In this document: one piece after another, positions 1-6,086 of the stretch
Position numbering within the stretch: the first letter of the stretch is position 1
Layout: each line of letters starts with the position of its first letter
Source: Desulfuromonas sp.
GTDB lineage: Bacteria; Desulfobacterota; Desulfuromonadia; Desulfuromonadales; Trichloromonadaceae
DNA: 6,086 bases
Direction of reading: 5' to 3'
NCBI GenBank assembly: GCA_030145265.1
Contig: JAQYWA010000132.1
Location: 1 to 6,086 of the forward strand
The notes under the pieces: model-generated
The model's database searches: none
What the model saw: only the letters and a program-made list of their open reading frames with translations
Told to the model about the DNA's origin: nothing
Made by a program: the position numbers and the translations under genes

Positions 1-332
1 CGCATGTTCTCAGGCGTAGGACCAATGAAGGTCAGTCCGCAATTGGCGCAAATCTCGGCAAATTCGGCGTTTTCCGAAAGAAAACCGTAGCCGGGATGGA
101 TGGCGTCGGCGTCGGTCACCTCAGCGGCGCTGATGATCGCCTTCATGTTGAGGTAACTTTTGGCGCTCGGAGCCGGGCCGATGCAGATACTTTCATCGGC
201 CAGCTTTACATGCAGCGCCTCGCTGTCGACATCCGAATGCACCGCCACGGTTTTGATGCCGAGCTCCTTGCAGGCACGGATAATGCGCAAGGCGATCTCG
301 CCACGGTTGGCGATGAGTATTTTATGAAACAT
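1..332 (-). CDS. accC: Biotin carboxylase subunit of acetyl-CoA carboxylase, N-terminal part (cut by window edge)
   Basis: AccC uses ATP and bicarbonate to carboxylate the biotin on AccB, the first half-reaction of acetyl-CoA carboxylase in fatty-acid synthesis in the cytoplasm. The 110 codons present match the N-terminal biotin carboxylase domain from its first residue: [21 protein letters not shown] (residues 5-25), the [12 protein letters not shown] segment (51-62) and the very conserved [13 protein letters not shown] (79-91). The start is ATG at 332-330, preceded by GGAG with a 6-nt spacer. Family members are about 445-450 residues, so about three quarters, including the ATP-grasp catalytic core, lies beyond position 1. 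It follows accB after an 85-nt gap, the usual accB-accC order. No frameshift is seen in the visible part. The family call is very secure; only the unseen C-terminal part is untested. Confidence 0.97.
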   Translation of the reverse strand, partial: MFHKILIANRGEIALRIIRACKELGIKTVAVHSDVDSEALHVKLADESICIGPAPSAKSYLNMKAIISAAEVTDADAIHPGYGFLSENAEFAEICANCGLTFIGPTPENM

Positions 333-391
333 GGATAACTCCATTGTTTGGTAAAGAGGTCTGAGGGATAGCAATCCGGAAGATAAAAAAC

Positions 392-412
392 CGATCACTA
401 ATCACCAATCAC
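392..412 (-). repeat. Three tandem heptamers in the accB-accC gap
   Basis: On the coding (minus) strand this stretch reads as three consecutive 7-base units GTGATTG, GTGATTA and GTGATCG, that is GTGATYR repeated head to tail, beginning 5 nt after the accB stop codon. It is followed by a run of six T. The arms do not pair well enough to make a convincing terminator stem (only about 3 bp at the base), so I call it a short tandem repeat and not a terminator. Function is unknown. It may be a genome-wide intergenic repeat of this lineage. Confidence 0.6.
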
Positions 413-417
413 GGCTC

Positions 418-900
418 TTAAAGGCGCTCGACAATGAAGAGCGGATTCCCATATTCAACCGGCTGCGCATTTTCGTGGCAGATTTCAACAATCTTGCAGC
501 GGAATTCGGCTTCGATTTCATTCATCAGCTTCATCGCTTCGACGATGCAGAGGATCTGGCCCTGCTCGACCACCGAACCGACTTCGACGTACGACGGAGA
601 TTCCGGAGACGGCGCCCGGTAGAAGGTGCCGACGATGGGCGACGTGATGGTTTCGCCCTTGGCAAGCGCCGGTTCTGCAGCGGCGGGCGCAGGAGCGCCA
701 GGAACCGACGCCGGTGCGGCAACCGGGGGAGCAGCCATCATTTGAGGAGCAAGATACTGCTGAGGGGCGGCAACCTGAACGAATTCGGTTTCCTTGCCGC
801 GCTTAATGATGATTTTTTCGTCGGCGTTTTCCATTTCAAACTCGGTGATGTCGGTATCTGTCACCATCTTGATCAGTGTTTTGAGATCCTTGATATCCAT
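418..900 (-). CDS. accB: Biotin carboxyl carrier protein of acetyl-CoA carboxylase
   Basis: AccB carries the biotin that is carboxylated by AccC and then passed to the AccAD carboxyltransferase to make malonyl-CoA. The 160 residues match the usual length of about 150-160. Residues 1-42 form the N-terminal AccC-contact region, and 43-80 are a flexible linker rich in Ala and Pro. Residues 81-160 are the biotinyl/lipoyl domain with the EAMKLMNEI motif, in which Lys124 is the expected biotinylation site. The segment [16 protein letters not shown] (93-108) corresponds to the 'thumb' typical of bacterial AccB. The start is ATG at 900-898, with a perfect AGGAGG at 915-910 and a 9-nt spacer. accC lies 85 nt downstream. 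The long open frame on the opposite strand (475-903) is a shadow of this gene. Nothing is broken or unusual in the protein. Confidence 0.98.
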   Translation of the reverse strand: MDIKDLKTLIKMVTDTDITEFEMENADEKIIIKRGKETEFVQVAAPQQYLAPQMMAAPPVAAPASVPGAPAPAAAEPALAKGETITSPIVGTFYRAPSPESPSYVEVGSVVEQGQILCIVEAMKLMNEIEAEFRCKIVEICHENAQPVEYGNPLFIVERL

Positions 901-948
901 TAGTATTTGCCTCCTGATGTTATGTTTGCCACGTTGTCACCGCATCCC

Positions 949-975
949 TAAAACCGGCCAAACTGGTCAAACCGG
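949..975 (-). repeat. Three tandem imperfect 9-mers at the pepP stop / accB upstream gap
   Basis: On the coding strand three contiguous 9-base units can be aligned: CCGGTTTGA, CCAGTTTGG and CCGGTTTTA (consensus CCRGTTTKR). The first unit supplies the last bases and the TGA stop codon of the upstream aminopeptidase gene (stop at 969-967), and the remaining two lie in the 66-nt gap before accB. This is direct repetition, not a hairpin, so it does not look like an intrinsic terminator. Function is unknown. It could be a slippage-prone lineage repeat or a protein-binding site. Confidence 0.55.
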
Positions 976-2040
976 CAGGGTTCGAAATCCCTTGGGAATG
1001 CGGGTCAGCCGGCGACAACCGCCGGCAGTCACCAGTACCGTATCCTCGATGCGTACACCACCAACATCGGGGATATAAATACCGGGCTCAATTGTAAAAA
1101 CCATCCCTTCCCGCGCCTCTTCATCAGCGCGAGGAGAAACAGATGGAGATTCGTGTACTTCGAGGCCAAGTCCGTGGCCGGTGCCGTGGCCGAAATAATC
1201 GCCGAAGCCGCAATCGGTTATGTACTTCCGGGCAGCCGCATCGATATCCCTGAGCGCAGCGCCAGGACGTACGCTGTCGATGGCCCGATCATGGGCTTCG
1301 AGGACGACATCGTGCATTTCGCGAAGCCGGGGCGAAACCTCGCCGACGGCCAAAGTAACGGTTTCATCGGAATGATAGCCGTTTAAGCGACAGCCGAAAT
1401 CGACGGTCACCAGTTCTCCAGCCGCAATGGTTTTTGACGAGGCGACCCCATGAGGCAGCGCTCCGCGAACACCGGATGCGACTATAAAATCAAAAGCCTT
1501 TTCTTCTGCGCCTCGGTGCTTGAGGGCGAATTCCAGAGCCAGGGCAATGTCCACCTCACGCGCTCCAGGACGAATCTCGGACAATATTTCTTCAAAACAT
1601 ACGGCATTTAAAGCTGCCGCCTGCTCCAAAACCTCAATCTCCGGTTCATCTTTCAGGCACCGCAGGGACTTGACTTCACGGGACACAGGCACCCATTCGT
1701 ACGCCCCGCCCTTCTCTCTCAATTCGCTGACCGTGGCATAGGCCAGGGTATCCGACTCGAAACCGACCCGGACAGCGCCCTTTTCCGCAAGGAACTCAAG
1801 GATACCGTCAATTTTGACCCGGTACTCTCGAACAGAGTCTGCCACAACTTGCTGACGAGCCTGAGTCGTATAGCGGGAATCGGTCAAAAACCCCGTTTCC
1901 CCGCCAACCACCACCAGAACCCCGTCGGTACCGGAAAACCCTGACAGGTAACGGATATTCGGCAAATGAAAAAAGACAAACGCATCCAGTGCGCATGTCT
2001 TGATAAGTTCTTCTGCAAGAAGGATTCTCTTATTTACCAT
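967..2040 (-). CDS. pepP: M24B family metallopeptidase, Xaa-Pro aminopeptidase-like
   Basis: Proteins of this family remove N-terminal residues preceding proline, or cleave Xaa-Pro dipeptides, in the cytoplasm with a two-metal centre. Residues 1-125 are a creatinase-type N-terminal domain (with YLSGFSGTDG at 31-40), and about 130-357 form the pita-bread catalytic domain. All five metal ligands can be read: Asp214 in VTVDFG, Asp225 in YHSDET, His289 in GHGTGHGLGLE, Glu318 in TIEPGIY and Glu332 in VRIEDT. The catalytic histidines His197 (LPHG) and His296 (EVHES) are also present, so it should be active. The 357 residues fit the short bacterial form. The start is ATG at 2040-2038. No good Shine-Dalgarno is visible before it and the aroQ stop is only 22 nt upstream, so it is probably translated from the aro message. 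Aminopeptidase P versus prolidase (pepQ) cannot be decided from sequence, so the symbol is tentative. Confidence 0.93.
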   Translation of the reverse strand: MVNKRILLAEELIKTCALDAFVFFHLPNIRYLSGFSGTDGVLVVVGGETGFLTDSRYTTQARQQVVADSVREYRVKIDGILEFLAEKGAVRVGFESDTLAYATVSELREKGGAYEWVPVSREVKSLRCLKDEPEIEVLEQAAALNAVCFEEILSEIRPGAREVDIALALEFALKHRGAEEKAFDFIVASGVRGALPHGVASSKTIAAGELVTVDFGCRLNGYHSDETVTLAVGEVSPRLREMHDVVLEAHDRAIDSVRPGAALRDIDAAARKYITDCGFGDYFGHGTGHGLGLEVHESPSVSPRADEEAREGMVFTIEPGIYIPDVGGVRIEDTVLVTAGGCRRLTRIPKGFRTLPV

Positions 2041-2062
2041 AACAGCATTTTACGTACAATAA

Positions 2063-2515
2063 TTATTCTTTTAATCTAGCTGAAAATGCCTGCAGAGCCA
2101 GACCGTACCCCTCGGCACCCAGTCCACAAATCTGACCAATGGCAACGGGCGCAATATAGGAGTGCTGACGGAAGGCTTCACGAGCGTGGATGTTGGACAG
2201 GTGGACTTCAATAACCGGAATAGCCACGGCGGACAGGGCATCTCGCAGGGAAATGCTGGTATGGGTAAGCCCCCCGGGATTGATAATAATGCCATGCACT
2301 CCATCCCGATGAGCCTGGTGAATCCGGTCAATCAGCATCCCCTCGTGGTTGGACTGAAAAAATTCCAGTCCAAAACCCAGCCCGCTGCCCAGTTTAACCA
2401 GGTCACGATTGATGTCATCAAGGGTCTGAGCACCGTAAATCCCAGGCTCACGGGTTCCGAGCAGATTCAGATTGGGTCCGTGAAGCACCAGTATGATTTT
2501 TGAAGACTGGGTCAC
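2063..2515 (-). CDS. aroQ: 3-dehydroquinate dehydratase, type II
   Basis: AroQ dehydrates 3-dehydroquinate to 3-dehydroshikimate, the third shikimate-pathway step, in the cytoplasm. The class II enzyme forms a dodecamer and is unrelated to class I AroD. The 150 residues match the family. Active-site elements are all visible: [12 protein letters not shown] (13-24) with Asn15 and Arg22, catalytic Tyr27, [10 protein letters not shown] (78-87) with Asn79, EVHLSN (103-108) with Glu103 and His105, and Arg112. The start is GTG at 2515-2513. Its bases overlap the upstream Roadblock stop by 4 nt (GTGA), with a purine-rich GAAGGAAG ribosome-binding site upstream, so translation is probably coupled. Its pathway partner aroB lies two genes upstream, with the TPR/Roadblock pair between. 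The protein is intact, with no anomalies. Confidence 0.97.
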   Translation of the reverse strand: MTQSSKIILVLHGPNLNLLGTREPGIYGAQTLDDINRDLVKLGSGLGFGLEFFQSNHEGMLIDRIHQAHRDGVHGIIINPGGLTHTSISLRDALSAVAIPVIEVHLSNIHAREAFRQHSYIAPVAIGQICGLGAEGYGLALQAFSARLKE

Positions 2516-2871
2516 GCCAGGGCTTCCTTCAGATTACCCGCTTCGCGTAAAAGCAGATAGCGCCCTTTACCAAAATTGCCGTTGCTGTCGATCGTCAGTG
2601 CCACAAAATAATCCTCCGAGAGGATACGGACGACAACATAAAAACGTTCAGTGCGGATGGAAACTTCTTCCATGGCCCCGGTATTGAGAATTTCACCGGC
2701 CTGTTTGATTTCCTTCAGAATATTAGAGTATTCAACAGCCACCAGTTGCAGATCCACCCCATCACAAGGCTGAAAAAACTGATCGATGGCAATGCCGTCG
2801 TACCCCATGAGTACGGCTCCAACCCCTCCCCCTGTCTCCTCGACAAGAGCCTGAAGTATATTACGAAACAT
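2512..2871 (-). CDS. Small Roadblock/LC7 (MglB-like fold) domain protein
   Basis: This 119-residue protein has the layout of a single Roadblock/LC7 domain: an N-terminal helix (about 1-13), a beta hairpin with [13 protein letters not shown] (18-30), a long helix (about 40-60), strands at about 67-82 and 86-95, and a final helix (about 100-118). Bacterial Roadblock proteins such as MglB bind or regulate Ras-like MglA GTPases, or serve as dimeric scaffolds; no GTPase is encoded in this window. I prefer the ATG at 2871-2869 over a TTG at 2925, because AGGAGG-type sequence lies directly upstream and the protein then starts at the expected first helix. The start overlaps the TPR gene by 11 nt and the stop overlaps aroQ by 4 nt. 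The fold call comes from pattern recognition; the specific function is unknown. Confidence 0.82.
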   Translation of the reverse strand: MFRNILQALVEETGGGVGAVLMGYDGIAIDQFFQPCDGVDLQLVAVEYSNILKEIKQAGEILNTGAMEEVSIRTERFYVVVRILSEDYFVALTIDSNGNFGKGRYLLLREAGNLKEALA

Positions 2872-3721
2872 GCGCCTCCCTCCTCCTGCTGACGGAATCG
2901 AGCCAACCAGCAAAAATCTCGACAATTGAACGACAGGCGGGCTCGGCCAGGGAATCCGGTTCTGTCATAACGGTCTCTGCGATTACAGCGGCCGGGGCCG
3001 CATCAAGGGGAGAAGATTCCAGGCTGGCTACCTCAGAGTCCCCGATCAACACGCCCCCCTCCTCTGCACCCTCGCCGGCGAGCCTCTCCTTGAGAGCGAT
3101 GAGCTTCTGCCTGAGCTGGTCGTTGTGTGGGTCTACGCGCAACAAATCGCGATATACCTTGAGAGCCTTCACCAGAAAACCCTGGCGGATATATATATCG
3201 GCGATGGTCGCCGTCGAAATCGGCTCAGTTGCTTTGTTTGCCGGTTGCGCCGGGGCTGAAGGGCCGGCAGCGGTCTCCGGTGCAGAAGGCTCCACCGACT
3301 CTTTTTTAAGCACCGCAAGCATTTCGACCACGGCAACGTCATCGGGCGTGATGCGGTGTGCCTGCTCCAGGAGTTTCCGAGCTTCGCCACGGTTATCTTG
3401 TTGAATGCGGATTTTCGCCAAGGCCTTGAGTGCCGCAAAGTGTTTCCGGTCAAGGATCAGGGCCTTTTCAAACTCGGCGACCGCCTCGTCGGTCAAGCCC
3501 TGCTGCGCCAGCACACGGCCATAGACGGCATATCCGGACGGAAATGCCGGGTTTTCCATGATTCCCTTTTTCGCGATGTCAACAGCATCATCAAGCATCC
3601 CCATCTGCCGGTACGCTTCACTGAGCGGCACAAAGATCGTGGAGCAGCGATCTTTATCGAGGAGTTCGGTGTATGCTGCGATTTTCCCGAGAAGGGAGCC
3701 TTGATCGGAATTGTCAGCCAT
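2861..3721 (-). CDS. TPR-repeat protein paired with a Roadblock protein
   Basis: This 286-residue protein has no signal peptide or membrane segment, so it is probably cytoplasmic. Tetratricopeptide-like helix pairs are seen at about 28-60 (PLSEAYRQMGMLDDAVDIAK), 62-94 (YAVYGRVLAQQGLTDEAVAE), 96-128 (LKALAKIRIQQDNRGEARKL) and, after an Ala/Pro-rich linker (about 142-165), 168-200 (ATIADIYIRQGFLVKALKVY). A second low-complexity acidic/Ala linker (213-262) leads to a short hydrophobic C-terminal helix, RSIVEIFAGWLDSVSRRRE (264-282). TPR proteins are protein-binding scaffolds, and no enzymatic motif is visible. The ATG at 3721-3719 overlaps the aroB stop (TAATG), with AGGTGA upstream; the 3' end overlaps the Roadblock gene by 11 nt. 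The tight linkage suggests the two products act together. The exact role is unknown. Confidence 0.88.
   Translation of the reverse strand: MADNSDQGSLLGKIAAYTELLDKDRCSTIFVPLSEAYRQMGMLDDAVDIAKKGIMENPAFPSGYAVYGRVLAQQGLTDEAVAEFEKALILDRKHFAALKALAKIRIQQDNRGEARKLLEQAHRITPDDVAVVEMLAVLKKESVEPSAPETAAGPSAPAQPANKATEPISTATIADIYIRQGFLVKALKVYRDLLRVDPHNDQLRQKLIALKERLAGEGAEEGGVLIGDSEVASLESSPLDAAPAAVIAETVMTEPDSLAEPACRSIVEIFAGWLDSVSRRREAHVS
2876..2887 (-). promoter_or_regulatory. Ribosome-binding site of the Roadblock gene inside the TPR coding sequence
   Basis: The purine run AGGAGGAGGGAG lies just ahead of the Roadblock ATG (2871-2869); its first AGGAGG leaves 10 nt to that codon. The same bases encode Arg-Arg-Arg-Glu near the TPR protein's C-terminus using three consecutive AGG codons. 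This site decides the ATG start over the upstream TTG at 2925 and implies reinitiation or coupled translation of the pair. Confidence 0.75.
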
Positions 3722-4824
3722 TATTTCACCTGTATTCCGGGGAATTGGGAAAGTATCCGAGCAAAAAGGCTTTCAGGCGACCGGATATCGTGAACTGAAC
3801 AGTCACCAATTCCGTGATTAAGGACAAAGCGGAGCATCCCATCCTTGACTTTCTTGTCCCGGCCCATAGCCGCAAGATAATCATCCAGAGAGTGCGCAGG
3901 CGGCGTCGCGGAAAGTCCGAATGCTGTAATCAGCGTCCGGATGGCCGCGACATCCTTTTCTGTAGCGAAGCCTAGCTGTGTTGACAACTCCGCAGCGATC
4001 ACCATGCCGATCGCCACCGCCTCGCCGTGGCAAACGACGCCGTAACCGGCCAGGGTCTCTACAGCATGCCCAAAGGTGTGTCCATAATTAAGAATAGCCC
4101 TTAACGAGCTTTCTTTTTCGTCAATTTCTACAACATTCGCCTTGATTTGGCAAGACCTCTTTACCGCCTGCACCAGCGTATCCGGCACCAGATCAAGAAG
4201 TTGATCCTTCTGTTCCCCAAGCCAGCAGAAGAAGTCGCGATCTCTGATCACGCCGTACTTGATAACTTCGGCCATGCCGGCTGCGAACTCACGACGGGGC
4301 AACGTGCGCAAAGTGGCGACATCGATATGAACGTGACGGGGCTGGTAAAATGCCCCGATCATATTCTTACCCAATGGATGATTGACTGCGGTTTTGCCAC
4401 CGACAGAACTGTCTACCTGGGAAAGAAGCGTGGTCGGCACCTGGACAAAAGGAACGCCGCGCAGATAAGTGGCCGCAGCAAACCCGGTGATATCCCCAAC
4501 GACACCGCCCCCGAGGGCCAGCAGGCCGCTGTACCGGTCGAATCCATCACGGATCAACGCATCATAGATCAGCTCAAGAGTCTGCAGGGTCTTGTACTGT
4601 TCGCCGTCGGGGATCTCGATAACCGTTGCTTGAAAACCAGCAGACTCAAGAGCGGCGAGCACCGGCTCACGATAAAACCCAGAAACTGTAGGATTGGTGA
4701 CCACCGCGACCCTGCGGGGGAATTCCACTTCAACCAGGGCCTCGCCGAGTCGATGCATGATCCCGTCACCGACCCAGATCGGGTAACTTCTGTCACCTAG
4801 GCCGACATCAAGCCGTTCCATCAT
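3721..4824 (-). CDS. aroB: 3-dehydroquinate synthase
   Basis: AroB converts DAHP to 3-dehydroquinate, the second shikimate step, using NAD+ and a divalent metal in the cytoplasm. With the ATG at 4824 it has 367 residues, close to the usual 360. Visible motifs are the NAD-binding GGGVVGDITGFAAATYLRG, the active-site PTTLLSQVDSSVGGKTAVNH, and the metal ligands Glu186 (GMAEVIKYG), His249 (NYGHTFGHA) and His266 (CHGEAVA), with the 63/17 spacing typical of bacterial AroB. Start choice is uncertain: GTG at 4839, ATG at 4824 and ATG at 4821 are in frame. I prefer 4824, because GGAG precedes it by 9 nt and the protein then begins just before the conserved LDVGLGDRSYPI; a weaker AGGA precedes the GTG. 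The gene follows aroC closely and overlaps the TPR gene by one base. Confidence 0.96.
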   Translation of the reverse strand: MMERLDVGLGDRSYPIWVGDGIMHRLGEALVEVEFPRRVAVVTNPTVSGFYREPVLAALESAGFQATVIEIPDGEQYKTLQTLELIYDALIRDGFDRYSGLLALGGGVVGDITGFAAATYLRGVPFVQVPTTLLSQVDSSVGGKTAVNHPLGKNMIGAFYQPRHVHIDVATLRTLPRREFAAGMAEVIKYGVIRDRDFFCWLGEQKDQLLDLVPDTLVQAVKRSCQIKANVVEIDEKESSLRAILNYGHTFGHAVETLAGYGVVCHGEAVAIGMVIAAELSTQLGFATEKDVAAIRTLITAFGLSATPPAHSLDDYLAAMGRDKKVKDGMLRFVLNHGIGDCSVHDIRSPESLFARILSQFPGIQVK

Positions 4825-4863
4825 GTGCAGTCTCTCCACCTCAAATGTCCTGCTGCTTCATAA

Positions 4864-6024
4864 TCAAACCGAGCGAACGTAGCTTTTATATCGCTCGAGA
4901 CTTTCCCGAATATCTTCCATAGAATCACCACCGAATTTTTCAAGCACAGCTTCGGTCAGGGTGATCGCCACCACCGCCTCGGCGACTACCGCAGCGGCGG
5001 GAACCGCACAGACGTCAGAACGCTCGACAGTGGCCTTGAAAGGAGCCTTGCTGTGCATATCAACCGTTTCAAGCGGACTGTACAGGGTCGGAATCGGCTT
5101 CATCGCTCCACGAACGACAATCGCCTCACCGTTGGTCATTCCCCCCTCGAGGCCACCAGCCCGGTTGGTTTTACGAAAGAACGCGCCATCGGCATAACCG
5201 ATTTCGTCATGAACTTTCGATCCCGGTCGACGGGCGGCGTCGAAACCGCAACCAACCTCAACGCCCTTGAAAGCCTGTATGCTCATCAAGGCACCGGCAA
5301 GGCGACCGTCAAGCCGGCGATCCCAGTGAACGTAACTGCCAATTCCGGCGGGAGCACCAAGCACCACCACCTCAACGACGCCACCGAGTGAATCTCCAGC
5401 CTGCTTGGCCTGATCGATCGCCTCGATCATAAGGCGTTCAGCATCGGCATCAAAGGTGCGACAGGGAGACTGCTCGCTACGGACATAACGATCGTGAAAA
5501 TCGACCTCTTCTCCCTGGGCGACGACTCCAGCAATCTCGGAAACATAGCCCATGACCTCGATACCGAGATCACGAAGAAATTTCAGGCAGAGAGCTCCCA
5601 CCGCGACCCGGACAGCGGTCTCTCTGGCGCTGGACCGCTCAAGGATATTCCGGGCATCGTCATGATGATACTTAATCATCCCGCTTAAATCGGCATGACC
5701 GGGTCGTGGATGCACAACCGCAATCCCCTCGATCTGATCCTCGGCACGAGGAGACATCTTTTTGTCCCAATTTTCCCAATCCCGGTTACGAATCGACAAG
5801 GTCACCGGCGACCCGAGGGTCTTGCCCCAGCGCACCCCCGAGAGAAACTGCACCTGATCCTTTTCAATCGCCATCCGTCCGCCACGGCCATAGCCGAGCT
5901 GACGGCGCGCCAGGTGCCGATTAATATCTTCTTCAGACAGTTCAATATTGGAAGGGAGCCCTTCAACAATGGCCGTCAGGGACGGACCGTGGGACTCCCC
6001 GGCGGTGAGGTATCTCAGCTTCAT
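4864..6024 (-). CDS. aroC: Chorismate synthase
   Basis: AroC eliminates phosphate from EPSP to give chorismate, the last shikimate step, and needs reduced FMN. The 386 residues fit the larger bacterial form. Family signatures are present: GESHGP near the N-terminus (His12), the FMN/substrate region GRGGRM, HPRPGHADLSG, ERSSARETAVR (about residues 119-129), and RSDVCAVPAAAVVAEA (from Arg335). I chose ATG 6024-6022 because MKLRYLTAGESHGP is the normal family N-terminus and AGGT lies about 7 nt upstream; an in-frame TTG at 6069 falls inside a hairpin loop and is unlikely. aroB begins 24-39 nt downstream, probably on the same mRNA. No internal damage is seen. A stem-loop stands 28 nt ahead of the start codon, so its promoter must lie beyond the window or be read through that structure. 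Confidence 0.98.
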   Translation of the reverse strand: MKLRYLTAGESHGPSLTAIVEGLPSNIELSEEDINRHLARRQLGYGRGGRMAIEKDQVQFLSGVRWGKTLGSPVTLSIRNRDWENWDKKMSPRAEDQIEGIAVVHPRPGHADLSGMIKYHHDDARNILERSSARETAVRVAVGALCLKFLRDLGIEVMGYVSEIAGVVAQGEEVDFHDRYVRSEQSPCRTFDADAERLMIEAIDQAKQAGDSLGGVVEVVVLGAPAGIGSYVHWDRRLDGRLAGALMSIQAFKGVEVGCGFDAARRPGSKVHDEIGYADGAFFRKTNRAGGLEGGMTNGEAIVVRGAMKPIPTLYSPLETVDMHSKAPFKATVERSDVCAVPAAAVVAEAVVAITLTEAVLEKFGGDSMEDIRESLERYKSYVRSV

Positions 6025-6052
6025 ATCATTTACCTGCCATATAGAAACGATA

Positions 6053-6084
6053 ACAAAAGGACAGGCCAAGGCCTGTCCTTTTGT
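6053..6084 (-). terminator. Perfect inverted repeat upstream of aroC, terminator-like
   Basis: A 15-bp perfect inverted repeat (arms 6053-6067 and 6070-6084, central AA) forms a GC-rich stem flanked by A4 on one side and T4 on the other, so it can act as an intrinsic terminator on either strand. In the minus orientation the stem is followed by TTTTGTTATCG and then, 28 nt later, by the aroC ATG. It probably ends a gene or operon lying beyond position 6086. The alternative is a read-through or attenuation element in the aroC leader. The structure is certain; which of the two roles it plays is inferred. Confidence 0.82.
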
Positions 6085-6086
6085 CA

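Noticed and set aside
378..412. Intrinsic terminator between accB and accC (repeat followed by T6)
   Set aside because: The sequence before the T-tract is a direct repeat with only about 3 pairable bases at its ends, and accB-accC are normally cotranscribed.
475..903. 142-codon plus-strand frame opposite accB
   Set aside because: It mirrors accB exactly, its composition reflects the reverse complement of the Ala/Pro linker and the biotinyl domain, and it has no family resemblance.
2512..2925. Longer Roadblock protein starting at TTG 2925
   Set aside because: The extra 18 residues precede the domain and overlap the TPR gene deeply; the ATG at 2871 has a far stronger ribosome-binding site.
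4147..4800. 217-codon open frame on the plus strand across aroB
   Set aside because: It lies wholly antisense to a motif-complete aroB, has no recognisable domain, and is the kind of shadow frame expected in GC-rich genes.
6025..6050. TATATG as a -10 box for an aroC promoter
   Set aside because: A start site placed about 7 nt downstream would fall in the ribosome-binding site, and no -35 with proper spacing is present.
4864..6069. aroC extended to TTG at 6069
   Set aside because: That codon sits in the loop of the inverted repeat, and the family N-terminus begins at the ATG at 6024, which has its own ribosome-binding site.
6084..6086. TGA on the minus strand at the window edge as the stop of an upstream gene
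   Set aside because: A single codon cannot establish a reading frame; it is plausible given the hairpin that follows, but unsupported without the next bases.

Overview
The window is a compact block of eight genes, all on the minus strand, so transcription runs from high to low coordinates. In transcription order they are aroC (chorismate synthase), aroB (3-dehydroquinate synthase), a TPR-repeat protein, a small Roadblock/LC7 protein, aroQ (type II dehydroquinase), an M24B Xaa-Pro aminopeptidase-like protein, accB (biotin carboxyl carrier protein) and the first 110 codons of accC (biotin carboxylase), which runs off the left edge. No transposase, phage, CRISPR, tRNA or rRNA signal was seen.

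Organism: moderately high GC, tight packing, and the order aroC-aroB-TPR-Roadblock-aroQ-pepP-accB-accC fit the Desulfuromonadales (Geobacter/Pelobacter/Desulfuromonas relatives, former Deltaproteobacteria). This is inferred from gene content, order and protein style remembered from the group; no search was run.

Right part (about 3720-6086): a strong symmetrical stem-loop lies 28 nt ahead of the aroC start codon, probably the terminator of the previous unit or a leader element of aroC. aroC and aroB are separated by only 24-39 nt. Middle part (2512-3723): aroB, the TPR gene, the Roadblock gene and aroQ are joined by overlaps of 1, 11 and 4 nt, which suggests translational coupling and one mRNA. 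Left part (1-2062): pepP follows aroQ after 22 nt. accB and accC follow after gaps of 66 and 85 nt, and each gap carries a different short tandem repeat.

Together the genes supply steps 2, 3 and 7 of the shikimate pathway (AroB, AroQ, AroC), a peptide-processing enzyme, and the biotin half of acetyl-CoA carboxylase for fatty-acid synthesis. The genes least explained by metabolism are the TPR and Roadblock pair embedded between aroB and aroQ. A Roadblock protein normally works with a small Ras-like GTPase or as a scaffold, and no such GTPase is in the window. This pair is the most interesting part of the region. The rest is conserved housekeeping sequence, and I do not see convincing evidence of a wholly new system.
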